From positions 1 through 64,000 of the forward strand of contig JADKIU010000002.1 of assembly GCA_016722565.1 (NCBI GenBank): DNA of 64,000 nt, written 5' to 3'. This document shows positions 36,292 through 45,631 of this stretch, piece by piece; within the stretch, counting starts at the first letter, position 1, and each line of letters begins with the position of its first letter. A program made the translations under genes and the position numbers. This stretch comes from Bacteroidota bacterium. GTDB taxonomy: Bacteria > Bacteroidota > Bacteroidia > 2-12-FULL-35-15. The notes beneath the pieces were generated by a model. It was not told where the DNA came from. It ran no database searches and saw nothing but the letters and a program-made list of their open reading frames with translations.

Positions 36292-36555
36292 ATGAAAAAA
36301 TTATTTACATTAGTTGCCGTAGCAAGTATGTTTACATTCGTTGCTTGCGGACCAAGTGCAGAAGAATTAGCTGCTAAAGCTAAAGCTACTGCTGATTCAA
36401 TCGCTGCTGTAGAATCTGCTAAAGCTGCTGAAGAAGCTGCTAAAATGCAAGCTGCTGCTGATTCAACTGCTGCTTTCGCAGAAGCTGAAGCTGCTAAAGC
36501 TCAAGCTACAGCTGATTCAATCGCTGCTGCAGGTGCAAAAGGAAAAAAGAAATAA
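36292..36555 (+). CDS. Small Ala-rich coiled-coil lipoprotein
   Basis: 87 residues. Signal peptide with lipobox FVAC (Cys19). The mature part is almost only Ala, Lys, Glu, Asp, Ser and Thr, with ATADSIAA occurring twice, and should form a continuous helix, ending KGKKK. Codon choice is heavily biased to GCT for Ala, suggesting high expression, in line with a full promoter upstream and a strong terminator downstream. It is monocistronic. The layout recalls Braun-type lipoproteins (lipid at one end, basic C-terminus), but there is no evidence for peptidoglycan attachment. Confidence 0.8.
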   Translation: MKKLFTLVAVASMFTFVACGPSAEELAAKAKATADSIAAVESAKAAEEAAKMQAAADSTAAFAEAEAAKAQATADSIAAAGAKGKKK

Positions 36556-36579
36556 TTTTCTTTTACCGATCACTTAAAG

Positions 36580-36610
36580 AAGAGTTCCATCCCTGGAGCT
36601 CTTTTTTTTT
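36580..36610 (+). terminator. Rho-independent terminator of the lipoprotein gene
   Basis: AAGAGTTCCA-tccc-TGGAGCTCTT (10-bp stem with one T.G pair) running into a T9 tract, 25 bp after the stop codon. Confidence 0.85.
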
Positions 36611-36732
36611 GCCATTCTTCCTCAAAATACCCCAATCCTAACAATTATTATTGTTAATCACTTGTTAAAGATTGTTATTTGTATCTTATTATACAAATTG
36701 CGTTATTACATTTGGTCAATATTCAAACAAAC

Positions 36733-39467
36733 ATGCGTAGCTTTCTCTTTTCTTTATTTATAATCGTTTCCTTGTCCTCATTTGCCCAAAAGATGTCAAT
36801 CTCCGGTAATGTTCAAGATACAGTCTCCAAAACTCCTTTGAAAAATACAGTGGCAATGGCCATTCGAATTAAGGATTCCGTTTTGGTAGCTCATACTCGC
36901 ACCGATGAAAATGGGTACTTTAAATTAGCGAATCTACCCATTGATACCGTTCAAGTGATTATTTCCAACTCCAGATTTGCCGAACAATCTTATTACGTGT
37001 TTGGTAGCAAAACGAATTTTGAATTTGACTTCGGAAAAATAATACTTCCTCCTAAAAGCCAGCAACTGGGAGAAGTAATCATTTATGCGTTTAAAGATCC
37101 TGTTTACTACAAGGGCGATACGTTGATTTATACCGCAGATTCTTTTAAAGTCAAGCCAAATGCAACTGTTGAAGACTTATTACGAAAGCTTCCGGGAATT
37201 AAAGTAGATGCCCAAGGGAAAATTACCTCACAAGGAAAAGAAGTCAGCCAGGTATTGGTGGATGGTGACGAATTTTTTGGAAGCGATCCAACTGTTGCTA
37301 CCAAGAACTTAGCAGCTACTGGTGTTGAGTCTGTTCAGGTTTATGAGAAAAGAATGAAAATGCCGGGGATGGTGAAGAAGAAACTACTCAGGTGATGAAT
37401 CTGAAATTGAAAGAGGATGCCAAGAAAGGTTATTTTGGAAAAGTATCAGCAGCTAGCGATTTCCAGAATTTTCATGAAGGTGAAGTCTTGGCCAATAAAT
37501 TTAAAGGTTCTCAAAAAGTCTCGGTATTTGCTTTGGCGAGCAACACCCCTAAATCTACTTTTGGGTGGGGAGATATGTATAAATACGGTCTCGACAATGA
37601 ATCGAATATGATTGAAGGTGAGGACGGAGAACGCTATTGGTATCAGAATAATAACCAAAATCAAGGGGTTCCTAAAACGTTAAAAAGTGGTTTCTATTTC
37701 AACGATCGGATTTCAAAGAAATCAAAGTTGGGTGTTAACTATACTTATAATAACAATCAGTTACAAGCGAACGGTTCTACTCGTTCACAATTTTTCCTCG
37801 CTGATACAAATTATGTAACTGATAACGTGAACGAAAATCTTCAACGAAATGAGAGTCATTCCATTAATTTAAAATTAATACAAACTCTGGATTCACTTAC
37901 GGAACTCGAATTGGAGCCAAAGTTTAAGTTGAATTCAGGGAAACAAAACAATAATCAAATTACCCGATTTTTAACAGATGAAGATTCCTTGATGCGTCAG
38001 ACAAATGTTTCGAATAATAATGCAGCGAAGGGGTATAATCTGAATGCAAAAGCCAAACTTACTCGGAAATTTAAAAATCGCGATCGCTTGTTCCGCATCA
38101 ATTATAACATCACATTGGATGATAATAAGTCAGATGGTTTTTTGAAATCCTACAACTCTACTTATGATTCTATTCCTACAAACGACAGCATTGATCAGAA
38201 AAAAAACAATTACAGTTATTCGCAAATGCATAATGGAACCATCATTTACACAGAACCATTAACAAAGAAAATAAAACTTGAATTTGATTATTTGTTCAAC
38301 TATAACCTGTCTAAACAAAACAAAAAAGCTTTAAACTTTTACAATGGCGAATATTCTGCTTATGATTCTCTTTTGACGAACGATTTTGAAAATATAAAGA
38401 TGACCAACCGGTTTGGAATTAAATTCATTCATGAAACCAAGAAACAATCGTTTAACTTCGGTGCCCGTATTAGAAATGTTGAAATCAGCAATTCTAATTT
38501 AATTACCAATCAAGTCTATAAACAATCGGTGAACAATATTTTGCCGTTTTTAGGATATAATTACCGCTTCAGTCAGAGTACCCGTTTTAATTTTAGATAC
38601 ACCACCAACTCCGCACAGCCGAGTGTTAATCAATTGCAACCCGTGCCTGACAACACAAATCCGAATCAAGTGATTGTTGGTAATCCAAATTTGCTTCCGA
38701 CTTTTAGCAATAATTTTAATATGTCTTTTAATTCTTACAAGCCTATCAGCGGGAAATACATTTGGGCAAATGCTAATTATTCCCTTACAGATAATGCTTT
38801 TGCTAATTCAGTTACGTATGATAGTTTAGGTAGAACGGTTTCCCAAACGGTAAATGTGGATGGAAATTATAGTGCAAATGCATACATCGGAGGAGGTATT
38901 CCTTTCTTTTCTCGCGCTTTGAATATTCAACCAAGTGGGAATATAACATATGATAATTATTCCAGTTATATTAACTCTAAAAAAAATACAGTTAATTCAT
39001 TCAATTGGAACCTCGGATTGGGCATTGATTTAGACATTGATACCTTGGCTTTTTCTGTCAGTTATAATTACGATCGCACAACCCCTTCCAATTCGCTTAG
39101 TTCTGCAGCAAATAAACCTTTTTCAGAGCATCAGTTTCGTGCAGATTTCAGATTGAAGCTGCCATGGAAAATGCTTATTGAGTCGGAAGCGACTTATACC
39201 ATCAACAATCAGCGTGCTGATGGATATAACCTGAATTACATTGTGTGGGGTGCAGCAGTGCAAAAGTCTTTCCTGAAGAATGAAAATCTAATTCTCCGTG
39301 TTGAAGGAAATGACCTTTTGAATCAGAACATCAGCAATACTCGTACCGTGCAGGATAACGTCATAACAGATACAAAAACCAATGTCATCTCTCGTTATTT
39401 TTTATTACGCCTGACTTATAAGTTTAACAGTACAAAAACAAAAGACAATGAAGAAGATTATTGGTAG
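36733..39467 (+). CDS. Outer-membrane beta-barrel receptor with CarboxypepD_reg domain (one frameshift)
   Basis: About 911 residues. The start ATG 36733 begins a signal peptide (SFLFSLFIIVSLSSFAQ). Residues 20-105 are a carboxypeptidase regulatory-like beta domain; 140-215 are plug-like (VEDLLRKLPGIKVDAQGKIT, QVLVDGDEFFGSDP). A long C-terminal barrel of the TonB-receptor-related outer-membrane beta-barrel family follows. The frame breaks at an A4 run near 37352 (VYEKR to NENAGDGEEETTQVM), a single missing base. No TonB box is obvious. It overlaps the GLPGLI gene by 20 bp, a recurrent pairing in this phylum. Its cargo is unknown. Confidence 0.75.
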
Positions 39468-40176
39468 AACGATTCTGTTACTCTTGCTTGTGGTTTTTAT
39501 TGCGGGTTCTTCTTTGGCGCAAATCACCGCAGGGAAAATTGTGTTTGAACGTAAAACAAATTTGTATAAAAAATTTAAAGATGACGATGTAAAAGAATGG
39601 TTAAAAGAAGAAGATAAAAGTAAGGTAGATATGTTTGAGCTTTATTTTAACGATTCGTTATCTGTTTTTATGCCACAGGAAAGCGATTTAAAAGAACGCA
39701 TGAGTTGGGCAACAAGTAAAAATACTACGTATCAAAATTTTAAAACGAACACAACTTTATCAATCAAAAGTGTATGGGGAGAACAGTTGTCGGTTCAAGA
39801 TTCAATTCAGAAACGCACCTGGAAAATTACAGAGAGTAAACGCGTAATCAGTGGCTACAATTGTCGAAAAGCAATCTGGAATATGAATGATAGTACCCGT
39901 ATTTATGTTTGGTATACCGATGATATAATGCCGAATGTTGGTCCAGAGAGTTTTTGTGGATTGCCCGGAGCAATCTTAGGCCTAGCAACAGAAGATGGTG
40001 GTGTTATTTATTTTGCAAAGAGTGTTGAAATAACGAAACCGGCTTTGGAATTATTAGTACCTAAAAAAGGGAAAGGCAAAGTGTATGGTACTGCCGAATT
40101 GAAAACCAAGTTGGAAAAAGATTTTGGGAAAAATCCTTGGGGAAAAGCGATGATTCGAGAGTTGTTTAGCTGGTAA
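39448..40176 (+). CDS. GLPGLI family protein
   Basis: 242 residues with a signal peptide (ILLLLLVVFIAGSSLAQ). The diagnostic segment is FCGLPGAILGLATEDGGVIYFA near residue 170; VISGYNCRKAIWN and YVWYTDDIMPNVGPESF precede it as in the family. Function is unknown. The family is confined mainly to Bacteroidota and is often next to outer-membrane barrels, as here with a 20-bp overlap, so a periplasmic or outer-membrane partner role is likely. No odd features. Confidence 0.85.
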   Translation: MKKIIGRTILLLLLVVFIAGSSLAQITAGKIVFERKTNLYKKFKDDDVKEWLKEEDKSKVDMFELYFNDSLSVFMPQESDLKERMSWATSKNTTYQNFKTNTTLSIKSVWGEQLSVQDSIQKRTWKITESKRVISGYNCRKAIWNMNDSTRIYVWYTDDIMPNVGPESFCGLPGAILGLATEDGGVIYFAKSVEITKPALELLVPKKGKGKVYGTAELKTKLEKDFGKNPWGKAMIRELFSW

Positions 40177-40184
40177 AGTCCTTA

Positions 40185-40529
40185 CTATTTGTTTTTCAAA
40201 AAGTCACCATCCACAATCATTAGTTTAACACCATTTTCAGAAACAGAGCGATGAGAACTAAGCTCATCCGAAACAATATAGGATTGGCCTTTCGATAACT
40301 TTGTTTTTTCTCCGGTGCTTAATTCGGTGATGAATTCTCCTTCCAAACAATGAACGATATGTCCTTTCTCACACCAGTGATCTGCTAAATAACCTTTTGT
40401 GTATTCTACTAATCGTATTCGGAGTCCATTAAATTCGATGGTTTGCCAATAAGCAATTCCGGTTTCTCCTTTGTATTCAACTTTGTTGATTGAAGTCCAA
40501 TCGATGGTTTGAAATGGAATATTATTCAT
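40185..40529 (-). CDS. DHCW-motif cupin-fold protein
   Basis: 114 residues, single cupin barrel. LADHWCEKGHIVHCLEGEF carries the first cupin block with metal-type His; LSKGQSYIVSD and SSHRSVSENGVKLMIVDG are the second. DHWC stands in the position that gives the DHCW family its name. It is cytosolic, of unknown function. It is convergent with the GLPGLI gene (8 bp apart) and has no clear partner. Confidence 0.75.
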   Translation of the reverse strand: MNNIPFQTIDWTSINKVEYKGETGIAYWQTIEFNGLRIRLVEYTKGYLADHWCEKGHIVHCLEGEFITELSTGEKTKLSKGQSYIVSDELSSHRSVSENGVKLMIVDGDFLKNK

Positions 40530-40572
40530 TTTGATTTTTAGGATTATAAAAAGAAAAAATGAAAAATTAAAT

Positions 40573-40719
40573 TTAGTTGCGTGGTAAGTTTTTCTTTGCT
40601 TCTTCCATCAATACACATTTTCCGCATGCTTGTTTTTTTCTGATGCTGCCATAAATGCGATAGCCAACATAACTAGTTGCCAATGCTAAAAGGATATATA
40701 TGATTAGTTGTTGAATCAT
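40573..40719 (-). CDS. Small Cys-containing single-pass membrane protein (FeoB-associated-like)
   Basis: 48 residues from ATG 40719 to TAA 40573. An N-terminal membrane helix (LIIYILLALATSYVGYRIY) is followed by RKKQACGKCVLMEEAKK, with a C-x-x-C pair. The shape matches small FeoB-associated Cys-rich membrane proteins (helix, basic spacer, Cys pair), although no feoB is seen here. A minus-strand TAAATTTG box ends 4 nt upstream of the ATG. It occupies most of the gap between the cupin and BCKDH genes. Metal binding is inference. Confidence 0.6.
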   Translation of the reverse strand: MIQQLIIYILLALATSYVGYRIYGSIRKKQACGKCVLMEEAKKNLPRN

Positions 40720-40723
40720 AGTG

Positions 40724-40731
40724 CAAATTTA
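40724..40731 (-). promoter_or_regulatory. Candidate -7 box (TAAATTTG) abutting the small Cys-protein gene
   Basis: Perfect consensus on the minus strand, ending 4 nt before the ATG at 40719; would give an almost leaderless transcript. -33 element not convincing. Confidence 0.35.
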
Positions 40732-40758
40732 CGATAAATTAACCCCATTCGGTATGCT

Positions 40759-40766
40759 TATTTTTG
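40759..40766 (+). promoter_or_regulatory. Candidate -7 box (TATTTTTG) for the BCKDH E1 gene
   Basis: Consensus TAnnTTTG 68 bp before the ATG at 40835, in the divergent intergenic region. No good -33 box at the usual distance. Confidence 0.3.
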
Positions 40767-40834
40767 ATAATTTTACGAAAGAATTTTAGAACGATACATT
40801 TACCATTTTACATCATACATCATCCATTTAAAAT

Positions 40835-42832
40835 ATGATTACTGCAGAATCCCCCATCCGTTACGATCGGAAAAAATACAAAGACGATACCTTAATTGCA
40901 CTCTATAAAGGTGTATTAAAGCCTCGAATGATTGAGGAAAAGATGTTGGTTTTACTCCGTCAAGGACGAATTGCAAAGTGGTTTAGCGGAATCGGGCAAG
41001 AGGCCGGTTCAGTTGGTGCAGCCATGGCTTTGGAGAAAGAAGAGTATATTTTGCCGATGCACCGTAATTTGGGTGTCTTTACTTCTCGTGGTATTCCTTT
41101 AAATCGATTGTTTTGCCAGTTTCAAGGAAAACCAAGTGGCTTTACCAAAGGGCGCGACCGTTCATTTCACTTCGGTACCCAAGAGTATAAAATTGTAGGG
41201 ATGATTTCGCACTTAGGTCCACAATTGGGATTGGCTGATGGCATTGCACTTGCCAACGTGTTAAAAAAGAATGAAAAAGTAACATTGGTGTATTCTGGTG
41301 ATGGTGGTGCAAGTGAAGGCGATTTTCATGAATCATTAAATGTAGCTGCCGTTTGGAGTTTGCCCGTAATTTTCGCGATTGAAAACAATGGTTACGGTTT
41401 ATCAACGCCTAGCAACGAACAGTTTAAGTGTAAACAATTTATCGACAAAGGAATTGGTTATGGAATGGAAGCGGTGCAAGTAGATGGGAACAACGTGTTG
41501 GAAGTATATGATACCGTAAAACGATTAGCTGAATCTATTCGTAAAAACCCTCGCCCAGTTTTGTTGGAATTAATTACTTTCCGTATGCGCGGCCATGAGG
41601 AAGCTTCGGGGACGAAATATGTTCCAAAGGAACTATTGGACATTTGGGGCAAAAAAGATCCGTTGAATAATTTTGAAAAATACTTGTTGGAAGAAGGTGT
41701 GTTGGATGAAAAGATGATTGAGGACTTCCGCTCCGAAATTAAAACAGAAATTGAAGAAGGATTAGAATTGGCCTATGCGGAAACATTGCCTCCTCCCAAT
41801 ACGGAATTGGAATTGAAGGACATGTATAAGCCTTTTGAATTCAATGAAACACTTCCTGCCGGGAATAAAACAAATAAACGCTTTATCGATGCGATTTCAG
41901 ATGGACTAAGATTGGCCATGGAGAAGCATGAGAATTTAGTGTTGATGGGGCAGGACATTGCCGAATACGGTGGTGTATTTAAAATCACCGAAGGATTTGT
42001 AGAAAAATTTGGAAAAGGGAGAGTAAGAAATACACCATTGTGTGAAGCCGCGATTGTTGGAAGTGGATTCGGTTTATCCATCAATGGAATGAAAGCAATG
42101 GTGGAAATGCAGTTTGCTGATTTTGTAACAGAAGGATTTAATCAGATTGTAAACAACTTGGCGAAATCACATTACCGTTGGGGACAAAATGCTGACGTTG
42201 TTGTACGAATGCCTACAGGTGCTGCTGTTGCAGCCGGGCCATTTCACTCACAAAGTAACGAAGCATGGTTCTTCCATACTCCCGGATTAAAAATTGCATA
42301 TCCAGCATTCGCAAGTGATGCTAAGGGCCTTTTGTTAACAGCGTTTGAAGATCCGAATCCCGTAATGTTTTTTGAACACAAAGCATTGTATAGAAGCATA
42401 ACGGAAGATATTTCAGACGATTATTATACCATTCCTTTTGGGAAAGCACGTTTGGTTAGAGAAGGAAGCGATTTAACAATTGTTACGTATGGTTTAGGTG
42501 TGCATTGGGCAATGGAAATTTTAGACAATCATCCCGAAATAAAAGCGGATTTAATCGACTTAAGAACACTCGTGCCATTGGATCGTGAAACAATAATAAA
42601 TTCTGTTCTTAAAACAGGAAAAGCAATTGTTTTGCATGAAGATACATTAACCGGTGGAATCGGAGGCGAATTATCATCCATCATTAATGAAAATTGTTTC
42701 CAAAACTTGGACGCACCTGTTGTGCGCGTGGGTAGCTTGGATACACCAGTGCCAATGAATGCCGATTTAGAATGGAATTTTTTACCGAAAGCTCGATTCG
42801 AAGACGCTTTGATGGACTTATTCAAATACTAA
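40835..42832 (+). CDS. Fused alpha/beta E1 subunit of branched-chain 2-oxoacid dehydrogenase
   Basis: 665 residues: alpha part about 1-335, beta part about 350-665. The alpha part has GDGGASEGDFHESLNVAAV with ENNGYG about 30 residues on, the GDG...NN thiamine-diphosphate motif. The beta part has MGQDIAEYGGVFKITEGF, TPLCEAAIVGSGFG, EMQFADFV and LIDLRTLVPLD, standard for E1-beta. It decarboxylates branched-chain 2-oxoacids (or pyruvate) and passes the acyl group to lipoyl-E2, feeding iso-fatty-acid synthesis common in this phylum. Fusion of both chains is usual in Bacteroidota. E2 and E3 are not in this window. Confidence 0.85.
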   Translation: MITAESPIRYDRKKYKDDTLIALYKGVLKPRMIEEKMLVLLRQGRIAKWFSGIGQEAGSVGAAMALEKEEYILPMHRNLGVFTSRGIPLNRLFCQFQGKPSGFTKGRDRSFHFGTQEYKIVGMISHLGPQLGLADGIALANVLKKNEKVTLVYSGDGGASEGDFHESLNVAAVWSLPVIFAIENNGYGLSTPSNEQFKCKQFIDKGIGYGMEAVQVDGNNVLEVYDTVKRLAESIRKNPRPVLLELITFRMRGHEEASGTKYVPKELLDIWGKKDPLNNFEKYLLEEGVLDEKMIEDFRSEIKTEIEEGLELAYAETLPPPNTELELKDMYKPFEFNETLPAGNKTNKRFIDAISDGLRLAMEKHENLVLMGQDIAEYGGVFKITEGFVEKFGKGRVRNTPLCEAAIVGSGFGLSINGMKAMVEMQFADFVTEGFNQIVNNLAKSHYRWGQNADVVVRMPTGAAVAAGPFHSQSNEAWFFHTPGLKIAYPAFASDAKGLLLTAFEDPNPVMFFEHKALYRSITEDISDDYYTIPFGKARLVREGSDLTIVTYGLGVHWAMEILDNHPEIKADLIDLRTLVPLDRETIINSVLKTGKAIVLHEDTLTGGIGGELSSIINENCFQNLDAPVVRVGSLDTPVPMNADLEWNFLPKARFEDALMDLFKY

Positions 42833-42862
42833 AATTTCCTTCAACATCTTTCAAGTATTTCC

Positions 42863-42870
42863 TATATTTG
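42863..42870 (+). promoter_or_regulatory. Candidate -7 box (TATATTTG) 4 bp before the SpoIIE-phosphatase ATG
   Basis: Perfect TAnnTTTG; the spacer to the ATG (42875) is only AAAG, implying a leaderless or very short leader transcript for the signalling cluster. No -33 TTTG is evident. Confidence 0.4.
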
Positions 42871-42874
42871 AAAG

Positions 42875-44890
42875 ATGCTAAGAAGTCTATTTACAATTGT
42901 TTTTGTTACATCAATCAGTTCGCTGTTTTCACAGATTGACTCATTGAAGACTGTTGCTATCTCCTCGAAGTCAGACACTTCTAAAGCTGCTATTTATATT
43001 AAAATAGCAAAGCTTTACTATAACAATGAAGGGCTTTTGGATTCTTCACTTGCCTACTACGATAAAGCGGCAATTATCTATAAAAAAAACAACCTTCCAG
43101 CTAAACTATCCAAAGCGCTTAATGGAAAATCATTGATGTACCGTGAGAAAGGTGCATATAAAGATGGTTTAGATAATTGTTTGCAAGCACTTTCATTGGC
43201 AGAAAGTGTAAAAGATACTGTTCAGATTTCTACCTCCTTAAATGGGATTGCTATTCTAAATCAAATTCAAAAGGATTACGACAAAGCATATGAGTATTAT
43301 AAAAAATGCGAAGCCATTCATCTAAAAACAAACAATACCGGTGGATTAGCCTCTGTTTATAATAATCTTGGGTTGCTTTTTTCGGAAAAAAATGAACCTG
43401 CAAAATCGTTGAGTTATTTTCAGAAAGCATTGTTGTACAATGAAGAAAATAAGAATGAACGAGGTATTGCCACCGCTTGTGAGAATATTGGTCTACATTA
43501 TTTGAATTATGAAAACAATGCAACAAAAGCATTAGAACATTTTCAAAGGAGTATTGCACTTTGGAGAAGCATGAACGATATTAATAGTGTCGCTATCACC
43601 TTGGATTATATAGCAACCGCTTTGCTAAGTCAGAAAAAAATAAAACAGTCGCTGGATACCGCAAATTTATCATTGACCTTAGCTACGCAAGCGGGTAGTA
43701 TTTTTTCAATTAAACAAGCACACGAAAAATTATACTTGATTTTTGAGCAACTGAAAGATATTCCCAATGCTCATCTTCATTACAAACGATTCATTACACT
43801 CAGAGATAGCTTGAGCAGTGATGAGCAGTTGCGTGAGATTACTGCAATGCAAATGACCTATGAGTTTGAGAAACAAAGAGAGGTTGAAAAATTAAAGCAA
43901 GAGTTGAAGGAAAGTGAACTGGCTGATCAAATTAGTCGGCAAAATAATATTATTCTGGTCTTTCTCATCAGTTTGATTTTTGTTGTCATTTGTGCTATTG
44001 TTATTTGGCGAAGCTATAAAATCAATAAAAATGCCCGAGAGAAAATCGCATTTCAAAATTTACTTTTGGAAGAACAAAATAAAAACATTCTTGACAGTAT
44101 TAAATATGCAAAACACATTCAGGAGGCGATACTTCCTCCTTCCGAATTGATTGAAAGCCTGTTGCCTGAACATTTTGTAATGTATAAACCCAAGGACATT
44201 GTGAGCGGTGATTTTTATTGGGTTGAAGAACGAAATAATAAAACATATCTGGCAGTGGTGGATTGCACCGGTCATGGAGTTCCTGGAGCATTTATGAGTA
44301 TTGTTGGACGGAATGGCTTAAATGAAGCAATGAATAATTTAAAGAATCCAACTGCTGCGGAAGTCTTAGATTTTTTAAATAGTTATGTAAACAAAACACT
44401 TAATCAAACGGTTGATAATAGTTCCATTAAGGATGGGATGGACATCGCTCTCTGTGTAATAGACCGAAAGTTAAATACTGTTCAATATTCTGGAGCAAAC
44501 AACCCATTGTGGATGGTGCGTTCCTCCGAAACGATTGATGTAGGGAAAGATAAAATCAGTTATTTCGGAACAGATAACAGAGGTGTTGAATACAAAGCGG
44601 ATAAACAACCGATTGGTAATTTTATCGATGATATCTCACGGCCTTTTACATTTTCAGAAATAAAGCTGCAAAAAGGCGACATGTTGTATCTTTTTAGTGA
44701 TGGTTATTCGGATCAGTTTGGTGGACCTAAAAAGAAAAAGTTTAAACGTTCCCAGTTAAAAATGTTGTTTCATTCCGTGTCATCTTATACGCTGCAAAAA
44801 CAAAAACAATTGGTAGAAAAAGCATTTGAAGAATGGAAAGGAGAATTGGAGCAAATAGATGATGTATGTATACTCGGTGTAAGAATGTAA
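42875..44890 (+). CDS. TPR sensor with SpoIIE-type PP2C phosphatase output
   Basis: 671 residues. Signal peptide (SLFTIVFVTSISSLFSQ); tetratricopeptide repeats at about 40-320 (e.g. ASVYNNLGLLFSEKNEPAKS); coiled coil; membrane helix at about 357-380 (ILVFLISLIFVVICAIVIW); linker NILDSIKYAKHIQEAILPPS near 403; then a PP2C/SpoIIE domain: PKDIVSGDFYW, VVDCTGHGVPGAFMSIVG, ANNPLWMV, LFSDGY, DDVCILGV. The metal Asp residues are present. It should sense something in the periplasm and dephosphorylate a cytoplasmic Ser/Thr target, perhaps an anti-anti-sigma protein. Three neighbours share its linker but not its phosphatase domain. Confidence 0.9.
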   Translation: MLRSLFTIVFVTSISSLFSQIDSLKTVAISSKSDTSKAAIYIKIAKLYYNNEGLLDSSLAYYDKAAIIYKKNNLPAKLSKALNGKSLMYREKGAYKDGLDNCLQALSLAESVKDTVQISTSLNGIAILNQIQKDYDKAYEYYKKCEAIHLKTNNTGGLASVYNNLGLLFSEKNEPAKSLSYFQKALLYNEENKNERGIATACENIGLHYLNYENNATKALEHFQRSIALWRSMNDINSVAITLDYIATALLSQKKIKQSLDTANLSLTLATQAGSIFSIKQAHEKLYLIFEQLKDIPNAHLHYKRFITLRDSLSSDEQLREITAMQMTYEFEKQREVEKLKQELKESELADQISRQNNIILVFLISLIFVVICAIVIWRSYKINKNAREKIAFQNLLLEEQNKNILDSIKYAKHIQEAILPPSELIESLLPEHFVMYKPKDIVSGDFYWVEERNNKTYLAVVDCTGHGVPGAFMSIVGRNGLNEAMNNLKNPTAAEVLDFLNSYVNKTLNQTVDNSSIKDGMDIALCVIDRKLNTVQYSGANNPLWMVRSSETIDVGKDKISYFGTDNRGVEYKADKQPIGNFIDDISRPFTFSEIKLQKGDMLYLFSDGYSDQFGGPKKKKFKRSQLKMLFHSVSSYTLQKQKQLVEKAFEEWKGELEQIDDVCILGVRM

Positions 44891-44894
44891 AAAA

Positions 44895-45623
44895 ATGAAA
44901 AAGATTGGAATAATACTGACGATACTAGGGATTATTGTTTTTCCTATTGTGTCGTATGATTTGTTTGCTGATAAAAAAGTTGCAGTTGAGTTAACTGTTC
45001 CTGTCATGATACTAAGTTTGTCCTTTATTTTTTTAGGACCGGCATTTAGTTTATTTCCTTTATCCATCGAGAAGCTTAAAAAAATATCCAAACGATCATT
45101 TGTATTTTCTATATTTCTTATATTAATTGGTATAATTTCAAAATTTATGCGCTGGCCAGGTGCTGGAATTGAGTTCATTATTGGTGTGCTGATTTTTTCG
45201 CTGTTCTATGGTACGCTTTCTCTGAAAATAAAATATGAAAAGTGGAAAGTATATGCACGTTCAAATTTTGACGCGCTTTTTTTGAGTTTGTTTGATTTTG
45301 TAGGGATTGGTTCTTTGTTTTTAGGTTTTTTATTTAAACTTCAACATTGGCCAATGGCTCAGCAATTAATAATCGTTGGAATAATTGTATTGGCTGTTGG
45401 TGTATTGGCTTGGAATCAAAAGTTTAAGAAAGAAGTAGTTTATCGAAAAGAAACAGAAGATAAATTAAAGGACTCGCTTGAACAAATTGAATTACAGCAT
45501 CAAAAGCTGGAAGAAAAGCAAAAGGAAATTATTGATAGCATCAATTATGCGAAGCGAATACAGAATTCGTTAATGTCAGATGAAAAATACATTAATAGTC
45601 ACCTGACGCGTTTAAAGAAATAA
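44895..45623 (+). CDS. Polytopic membrane protein with HWP hairpins and an orphan SpoIIE-linker tail
   Basis: 242 residues, about six membrane helices. Two segments, ISKFMRWPGAGIEFIIG and FKLQHWPMAQQLIIVG, repeat the F-x-x-x-W-P loop seen in GldL-type two-helix hairpins of T9SS/gliding motors. After the membrane part comes a coiled coil (KLKDSLEQIELQHQKLEEKQ) and the tail EIIDSINYAKRIQNSLMSDE (ending near residue 227), then 15 more residues and the stop. That tail is the same linker that precedes the phosphatase domain in the upstream gene, 4 bp away. I do not recognise the whole protein. Confidence 0.7.
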   Translation: MKKIGIILTILGIIVFPIVSYDLFADKKVAVELTVPVMILSLSFIFLGPAFSLFPLSIEKLKKISKRSFVFSIFLILIGIISKFMRWPGAGIEFIIGVLIFSLFYGTLSLKIKYEKWKVYARSNFDALFLSLFDFVGIGSLFLGFLFKLQHWPMAQQLIIVGIIVLAVGVLAWNQKFKKEVVYRKETEDKLKDSLEQIELQHQKLEEKQKEIIDSINYAKRIQNSLMSDEKYINSHLTRLKK

Positions 45624-45631
45624 ATGTAGAA

